From a virus, in IMG/VR virus record IMGVR_UViG_3300036846_000537, positions 1 through 41,411 of that record: 41,411 bases of DNA; one strand, given 5' to 3'. How positions within the stretch are numbered: the first letter of the stretch is position 1; each line of letters begins with the position of its first letter. The notes beneath the pieces were generated by a model. The model was given only the letters and a program-made list of their open reading frames with translations. It was not told the origin of the DNA and searched no databases. A program made the position numbers and the translations under genes. Positions 36,953-41,411 of the stretch are shown in pieces.

Positions 36953-38360
36953 ATACACCGCAAGGGATCAATTCGTTCCCTTCCACGCGCGAACCCAGCG
37001 GTGGGCGGTCCTGTGTACGCACCGGCGAGCAGGCAAGACCGTCGCCCTCGTCAATGACATTGTCGAGAAGTCGATGATGTGTCCCCTGCGTAAGCCACAA
37101 TACGCCTATGTAGGACCGACCTTCACCCAGGCCAAAAGGATTGCCTGGACATACATGAAGGACTACACGGAGAGGTACTGGACCAAACAACCCTCTGAGT
37201 CCGAATTGAAAATATCCATGGTGGGCGACCGGACTCTGTACTGTCTGGGCTCGGATAATCCTGATTCCCTGCGTGGCATGTATCTCGACGGGGCGGTGAT
37301 GGACGAGTATGCATTGTTCCGCCCCTCCGTCTACACGACCATTATCAGGCCCGCCTTGTCGGATCGGCAAGGCTGGGGCGTGTTCGCCTCCACCCCGAGG
37401 GGAAAGAATGGATTCCACAAGATCTACAAGACAGCCACCCTCCAATCCAATCAATATTTCTCCCTCCTGCTCCCCGCCTCCTCCAGCGGCATTATCCCTC
37501 CCAGTGAGCTTGCTCTCCTCCGCAATGACATGGACGAGGATGAATATGCCCAGGAGTACGAGTGTTCTTTTGATGCCGCCCTGAAGGGCGCCATATACTC
37601 CAACGAGGTCAACGAACTCTTCCTCACCCACCGAATCCAGCCCTCCCTGTACGACCCCAATCTTCCAACCCATGTTGTATTTGACTTAGGATTTACAGAC
37701 GCGACCGTGGCGATCTTCTGGCAAGAACACCCCCAATCTCCTAAGATCCGCATTGTTGCTGTCGAGGCCACCCAGGGCAAGGACATATTCCACCATATCG
37801 ACATCCTGAACACCCGCAGCCAACAGATCCAGCTGGGAGAAGTGTACCTCCCCCACGACGCGAAGGCACGCAACCTACAGACCGGCCGTAGCATAGTCGA
37901 GCAGTTTCTGGAGAACGGCATTCGCCCCTCCATGGTCCCAGCACATAAGGTGCGGGACCGGATTGCGGCCGCCAGAAAACTATTCCCTGAGATCGCCATA
38001 GAGCAAAACGATCCCACAGAAGGGTGCGACGATCTGATTGAGGGCCTCAAAGCCTACCAGCGCGAGTGGGACGAGAACCTGTTGATGTTTGCGGATAAGC
38101 CGCTACACAACTGGGCTTCCGATTATGCGGATGCGTTCGGGTACCTTTGTGTTGTTGCCATGCCGAAGTTTGCCCGGAGCGAGACCAAGACAGCAGACAT
38201 GGCTAGTCTCCAGCACTTGTCTGATCGATCTGCCAAGGTCGTCCGCGCTCTTACAGGCAATACGGACCTTGTACATTACCTGGTCCCCCATATGACGCTT
38301 GACAATCTCCACCAAGATCGTGAAGCGGCCCTGCGTGGTTCTAGATTGAGAATCCACTAA
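36936..38360 (+). CDS. terminase large subunit
   Basis: A 474-residue DNA-packaging motor. The ATPase half has THRRAGKT (28-35, Walker A type), GAVMDEYA (119-126, Walker B with catalytic Glu124) and FASTPRGKNG (150-159, coupling motif). The nuclease half has VVFDLGFTDATVA (247-259; Asp250), VYLPHDAKAR, and a C-terminal DYADAFGYL with the third Asp, as in RNase H-like terminase nucleases. Start is TTG 36936, the only in-frame start before the conserved region, with GAGGAC about 8 bases upstream; it overlaps the small subunit by 17 bases. Confidence 0.92.
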   Translation: MSALLEYTARDQFVPFHARTQRWAVLCTHRRAGKTVALVNDIVEKSMMCPLRKPQYAYVGPTFTQAKRIAWTYMKDYTERYWTKQPSESELKISMVGDRTLYCLGSDNPDSLRGMYLDGAVMDEYALFRPSVYTTIIRPALSDRQGWGVFASTPRGKNGFHKIYKTATLQSNQYFSLLLPASSSGIIPPSELALLRNDMDEDEYAQEYECSFDAALKGAIYSNEVNELFLTHRIQPSLYDPNLPTHVVFDLGFTDATVAIFWQEHPQSPKIRIVAVEATQGKDIFHHIDILNTRSQQIQLGEVYLPHDAKARNLQTGRSIVEQFLENGIRPSMVPAHKVRDRIAAARKLFPEIAIEQNDPTEGCDDLIEGLKAYQREWDENLLMFADKPLHNWASDYADAFGYLCVVAMPKFARSETKTADMASLQHLSDRSAKVVRALTGNTDLVHYLVPHMTLDNLHQDREAALRGSRLRIH

Positions 38361-38374
38361 AGGACAACCCTATC

Positions 38375-40903
38375 ATGGCTGCCACTGTTTCCTATCTTGG
38401 TGGGGATAGCCCCCCCGCCACCTCCTCCGCCTCCAATCTCACCACCGGCCCCGAGGGGGACTCCACCAATAAGGTGACCCCGCATCAGAAGTGGCAATCT
38501 GAGATTGACTATGCCGAGAAGGAGCTGGACAAGTTCTATACGCGCGGGCGGAAAGTGGTCAAGCGGTGGCTGGACGAGCGGGATGCGGTTGATGCCCCCC
38601 AAAAGTGGTTCAACCTGTATTTCGCCAACACAAACATCCTGAAGGCGGCGTTGTACGCGCAAATGCCTCAGCCCGAGGTGGAGCGGAAGTGGTCGGATTA
38701 CCAGGACGACGTGGGGCGGACAGCTGCCATCATCTTGAAGCGGTCCATCACACCTGACCGGGATGATCCCCGGGATTTGTTTGACTGCACGATGCGCAAC
38801 GTCGTGTATGACCGTTTGGTCCCCGGCCTGGGCGCGGCTTGGCTGCGGCTGGAGACGGACACCGAGGATGTCGAACTGCAACTGGAGGCCAGCGTCGATC
38901 CGGGTGAGGAAACCCCTCTCGGCGAGGCCACGGGTATGGACCCGTACATGGGCTTCCAGACCGGCCCCAGCCCGGATGACCCTATGAAGTCCCTCCAAGC
39001 CCAACTTGCGCTTGACCAACCTCCCCAACCCGCTCAACAGCAACCTCCTCAACCCGGAGGCATGCCGCTCGGCGCGCAACCCCAACCGGGAATGCCTCCC
39101 CAAGGCCCCCCGCAGGTCCCGCCTCAGCCCCCGGTCCAGCCGCAACCTCAATTGCAGGCCCAGCCCCAAGCTATGGGGCCTGCTGCCAACGCAAAGACGT
39201 TCAAGCGGATCACAGACCAGCGGGTCGTGGTCGAGTACGTGTACTGGGAAGACTTCATTTGGTCCCCCTGCCGTGTCTGGGAAGAGCGTCGCTGGGTGGG
39301 CCGGTGGGTGTACATGACCCGCGACGCGCTGGTGAAGCGGTTCGGTGAGAAGATTGGCCGCCGCGTCCCGTTGAAGGGCAAGCCGAAGAGCAAGATCAAC
39401 CAGGTGACCCCTAAGAACATGGCCCAGGAGACGGCCCGGGTGTGTGAAATTTGGGACCGTGTCAACCGGAAAGTGGTCTGGTTCTGCCCTGATTGTGACT
39501 ACCTCCTTGACACCAAGGACGATTTCCTGAAGCTGGTCGGGTTTGAGCCCTGCCCGTCCCCCATGCTGGCCAATGTTTCCACTTCGAATACAGCCCCCCG
39601 TCCTGATTACTACATGATTCAGGACCAGTATTCGGAGTTGGACACCGTCAACAACCGCATTTCCCTCCTCACCCAGGCCTGCAAGGTGGTCGGGGTGTAC
39701 GATCGGGGCTCTGAGGGTGTCCAAAGGATGCTCCAAGAGGGGTTTGAGAATCAGTTGATCCCCGTGGACAACTGGGCCATGTTCGCAGAGAAGGGCGGGA
39801 TCAAGGGTCAGATCGATTGGCTGCCTCTGGACCAGGTTATTCTGACTCTCAAGCAGATGTATGAGAACCGGGAGGCCACAAAACAGCAGATTTACGAGTT
39901 GACAGGCATTTCCGACATTGTCAGGGGTGCTTCCAAGGCCTCAGAGACCCTCGGAGCGCAGGAAATCAAGGCCAAATTCGCCTCGGTGCGCATCAAGGAC
40001 ATCCAAGACGAGGTGGCCTCCTTCGCCTCGGAGATCCTGCGGCTCAAAGCCGAGATCATGGTGAAGCACTTTGATCCGGAGATCCTGCGGCGCAAATCGA
40101 ACATCATGCGGACGGATGATGCTTCCCTCGCGGATGATGCGCTCGGTTTGCTGCAGAGTGAAGAGGGCTTCGAGTGGCGAATTTCGGTGACCTCCGATCA
40201 AATGGCCCAGGCCGACTACGACATGGAGAAGCAAGACCGGATTGAGCTCCTCACGTCGGTCTCTGGATACATGGAGAAGGCCGGGGCGATGCTTATGCAG
40301 ATGCCTCAGGCCGGCCCCCTCATCGTGGGTATGCTGAAGTGGGTCGTCGCGGGCTTCAAGGGCGCGCGTGACATCGAGGGAATGCTGGATCGTGAGCTCG
40401 ACGCCATGATCCGACAGCCTCCCGAGGACAAACCTGATCCGGAGGCGCAAAAGGCTCAGCTGGAGCAGCAAGCAACTCAGCAACAGATGCAAGCGGACCA
40501 GCAGAAGAACCAGATGGACCTGCAGAAGAGCCAGCAGGACGCGGCTCTCAAGCAACAATTGGGCGAGATGGAGCTTCGGATGAAGCAAATGGAGCTTCAA
40601 TTCAAGGAGCGCGAGCTGGCTATGAAGGAGCGCGAGTCGCGGATGAATTTGCAGTTCGCCCAGGCCGAATCTGAGCAGAAGCAGCTCAATCAGGTGCGGC
40701 AACAGGAGCTTGATCTCCAGTCTTCTGCTCAATCCCACGCGCAAGAGCAGCAATTTGCCGCCCAGCAGCACGAGCAAGCGATGGAGCACCAAGATGCGGC
40801 TGCGTCGCAAGCGGCGAAGCAATCCGATGCTGCTGCGGCGGCCAAGGTGGACCAGGTCAAGGCGCTCGCCAAGGCCAAGCCTCAACCGAAGAGTAAGGGG
40901 TGA
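38375..40903 (+). CDS. portal protein with Gln/Pro-rich insert and long tail
   Basis: An 842-residue portal (head-tail connector). The body has KFYTRGRKVVKRWLDERDAV, then KWFNLYFANTNILKAALYAQ and MPQPEV, EDFIWSPCRVWEERRWVGRW, YSELDTVNNRISLLTQACKV and QQIYELTGISDIVRGASKAS, matching podovirus portal families. Residues about 208-270 are an almost pure Gln/Pro/Met/Gly insert, and from about 690 to the end is a long Gln/Lys/Glu helix that may form the barrel inside the head. The stop overlaps the next start as TGATGA. Confidence 0.92.
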   Translation: MAATVSYLGGDSPPATSSASNLTTGPEGDSTNKVTPHQKWQSEIDYAEKELDKFYTRGRKVVKRWLDERDAVDAPQKWFNLYFANTNILKAALYAQMPQPEVERKWSDYQDDVGRTAAIILKRSITPDRDDPRDLFDCTMRNVVYDRLVPGLGAAWLRLETDTEDVELQLEASVDPGEETPLGEATGMDPYMGFQTGPSPDDPMKSLQAQLALDQPPQPAQQQPPQPGGMPLGAQPQPGMPPQGPPQVPPQPPVQPQPQLQAQPQAMGPAANAKTFKRITDQRVVVEYVYWEDFIWSPCRVWEERRWVGRWVYMTRDALVKRFGEKIGRRVPLKGKPKSKINQVTPKNMAQETARVCEIWDRVNRKVVWFCPDCDYLLDTKDDFLKLVGFEPCPSPMLANVSTSNTAPRPDYYMIQDQYSELDTVNNRISLLTQACKVVGVYDRGSEGVQRMLQEGFENQLIPVDNWAMFAEKGGIKGQIDWLPLDQVILTLKQMYENREATKQQIYELTGISDIVRGASKASETLGAQEIKAKFASVRIKDIQDEVASFASEILRLKAEIMVKHFDPEILRRKSNIMRTDDASLADDALGLLQSEEGFEWRISVTSDQMAQADYDMEKQDRIELLTSVSGYMEKAGAMLMQMPQAGPLIVGMLKWVVAGFKGARDIEGMLDRELDAMIRQPPEDKPDPEAQKAQLEQQATQQQMQADQQKNQMDLQKSQQDAALKQQLGEMELRMKQMELQFKERELAMKERESRMNLQFAQAESEQKQLNQVRQQELDLQSSAQSHAQEQQFAAQQHEQAMEHQDAAASQAAKQSDAAAAAKVDQVKALAKAKPQPKSKG

Positions 40904-41411
40904 TGATCATGGACTTCTCTCAATTGGTTTCCTCCGCTGGCCCTGCCGTGGCCGACCAGCTTCAGCAACAGCAACAGATGCGCCGGCGAATTCCACCCCA
41001 GATGCCCATGCAGGGCGGTGGAATGCCTCCGCAAATGCCTCCGCAGCCCCAGCCTGGACAGCCTCCGATGCCTATGCCGGGTCGGCCCGGGGCCACCCCG
41101 CAGACTGCTCAACAAATGGCTCAACAACAATACGCGGGCGCGCTACGCGCGGGTATGCAAGCGCCGGGCGGGCTACAGGGTCAAGACCAGGGGGCGCTCC
41201 TGAATTTGCGGCGCGGTGCCCCGGATCAGATGGACCAGGAGACGCTGGCTCCGCTGGAGCACCAGGCCTTTGCGCGCGAGCAGGTGGCTGACAATCCCAC
41301 TTCTTACCCTGGGATGTTGATGGCCCCCATGGCCTACTACGCTGGTAAGAAGCTGGGTATGACGGATTCGCGTACGCCGGCGTCGTCCGACCAGGTCTGG
41401 GCCGGCATTTA
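40903..41411 (+). CDS. Gln/Pro/Met-rich protein after portal, N-terminal part
   Basis: The 5' part of the gene that continues at 2-250 across the repeat; full length is about 186 residues. ATG 40903 overlaps the portal stop; a second in-frame ATG at 40909 is an alternative. The N-terminus is low-complexity (MQGGGMPPQMPPQPQPGQPP), resembling the portal's insert. The C-terminal half is more ordinary sequence. Head-assembly or portal-associated role inferred from position only. Confidence 0.8.
   Translation, partial: MIMDFSQLVSSAGPAVADQLQQQQQMRRRIPPQMPMQGGGMPPQMPPQPQPGQPPMPMPGRPGATPQTAQQMAQQQYAGALRAGMQAPGGLQGQDQGALLNLRRGAPDQMDQETLAPLEHQAFAREQVADNPTSYPGMLMAPMAYYAGKKLGMTDSRTPASSDQVWAGI
41214..41411. 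repeat. terminal direct repeat, right copy
   Basis: Matches 1-198 except G at 41332 (A at 119). This copy encodes MAPMAYYAGKK where the left copy encodes MAPMTYYAGKK. The repeat lies inside a coding sequence with no visible special structure, which slightly favours an overlap in a circular or permuted assembly over a fixed terminal repeat. Confidence 0.95.

Noticed and set aside
38357-39736. Long reverse-strand ORF (459 residues) opposite the portal
   Set aside because: It is rich in His/Leu/Arg/Gly from antisense reading of a GC-rich gene; the portal frame has clear family motifs, and no ribosome site or operon context supports the reverse frame.
39941-40885. Leucine-rich reverse-strand ORF (314 residues) opposite the portal tail
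   Set aside because: Its Leu/His repeats are the antisense image of the Gln/Lys-rich helix of the portal.
1-41411. Integrase, lysogeny repressor, CRISPR array, insertion sequence or tRNA
   Set aside because: I looked for recombinase or helix-turn-helix repressor proteins, regular direct-repeat arrays and cloverleaf-like segments and saw none; tRNAs cannot be fully excluded without a covariance-model search.

Overview
This window looks like a complete genome of about 41.2 kb from a lytic, podovirus-like tailed phage (Caudoviricetes). The last 198 bases (41214-41411) repeat the first 198 with one mismatch, and one gene reads through the junction (40903 to the end, then 2-250), so the contig is circular or terminally redundant. 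The sequence is GC-rich, and the virion proteins resemble those of podoviruses of Beta- and Gammaproteobacteria. The host is therefore probably a proteobacterium, which is inference. I see no integrase, lysogeny repressor, phage RNA polymerase, tRNA or CRISPR array.

Rightward late module (36536 to the end, then 2 to 16902): terminase small and large subunits, a portal with a long Gln/Pro-rich tail, a Gln/Pro/Met-rich protein across the junction, small conserved phage proteins (including an N4 gp49/Sf6 gp66-family protein), scaffold-like protein, major capsid protein, three tandem related decoration-like proteins, head-tail adaptor, a stabilisation/tail-hub protein, three large ejection-type virion proteins, a repeat-rich tail fibre, a fibre-associated protein, a compact nested membrane-protein/lipoprotein pair (probable lysis genes) and a GH5-like TIM-barrel protein. 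No tape measure or tail tube gene is present, which fits a podovirus. A strong hairpin at 16917-16956 ends the unit.

Leftward module (32694 down to 16970): about 30 tightly overlapping genes. It holds small early proteins, a probable ssDNA-interacting protein, family A DNA polymerase, a Cas4/RecB-like nuclease, a VRR-NUC nuclease, an SNF2 helicase and an HD-domain nucleotidase. Its most notable content is a set matching the thymidine hypermodification pathway: a ThyA-family enzyme (probable dUMP hydroxymethylase), a 5-hmdU-DNA-kinase helical-domain protein, a separate P-loop kinase and an amino acid/polyamine:DNA transferase (ADDT) homologue. A SAM methyltransferase-like protein lies among them. 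The phage DNA probably carries hypermodified thymidines.

Rightward replication and control region (32695-36535): a GTG-started TOPRIM/D5-like primase-helicase is followed by about 180 bp of inverted 9-bp iterons around an AT-rich core, a candidate replication origin. Next come a terminator, a promoter-like element, a small Ala/Pro-rich protein with a strong terminator, a second matching promoter-like element, and direct repeats just before the terminase genes. A second recurring motif (CCTG-N7-TATA) precedes several leftward genes and also occurs in the divergent control region.
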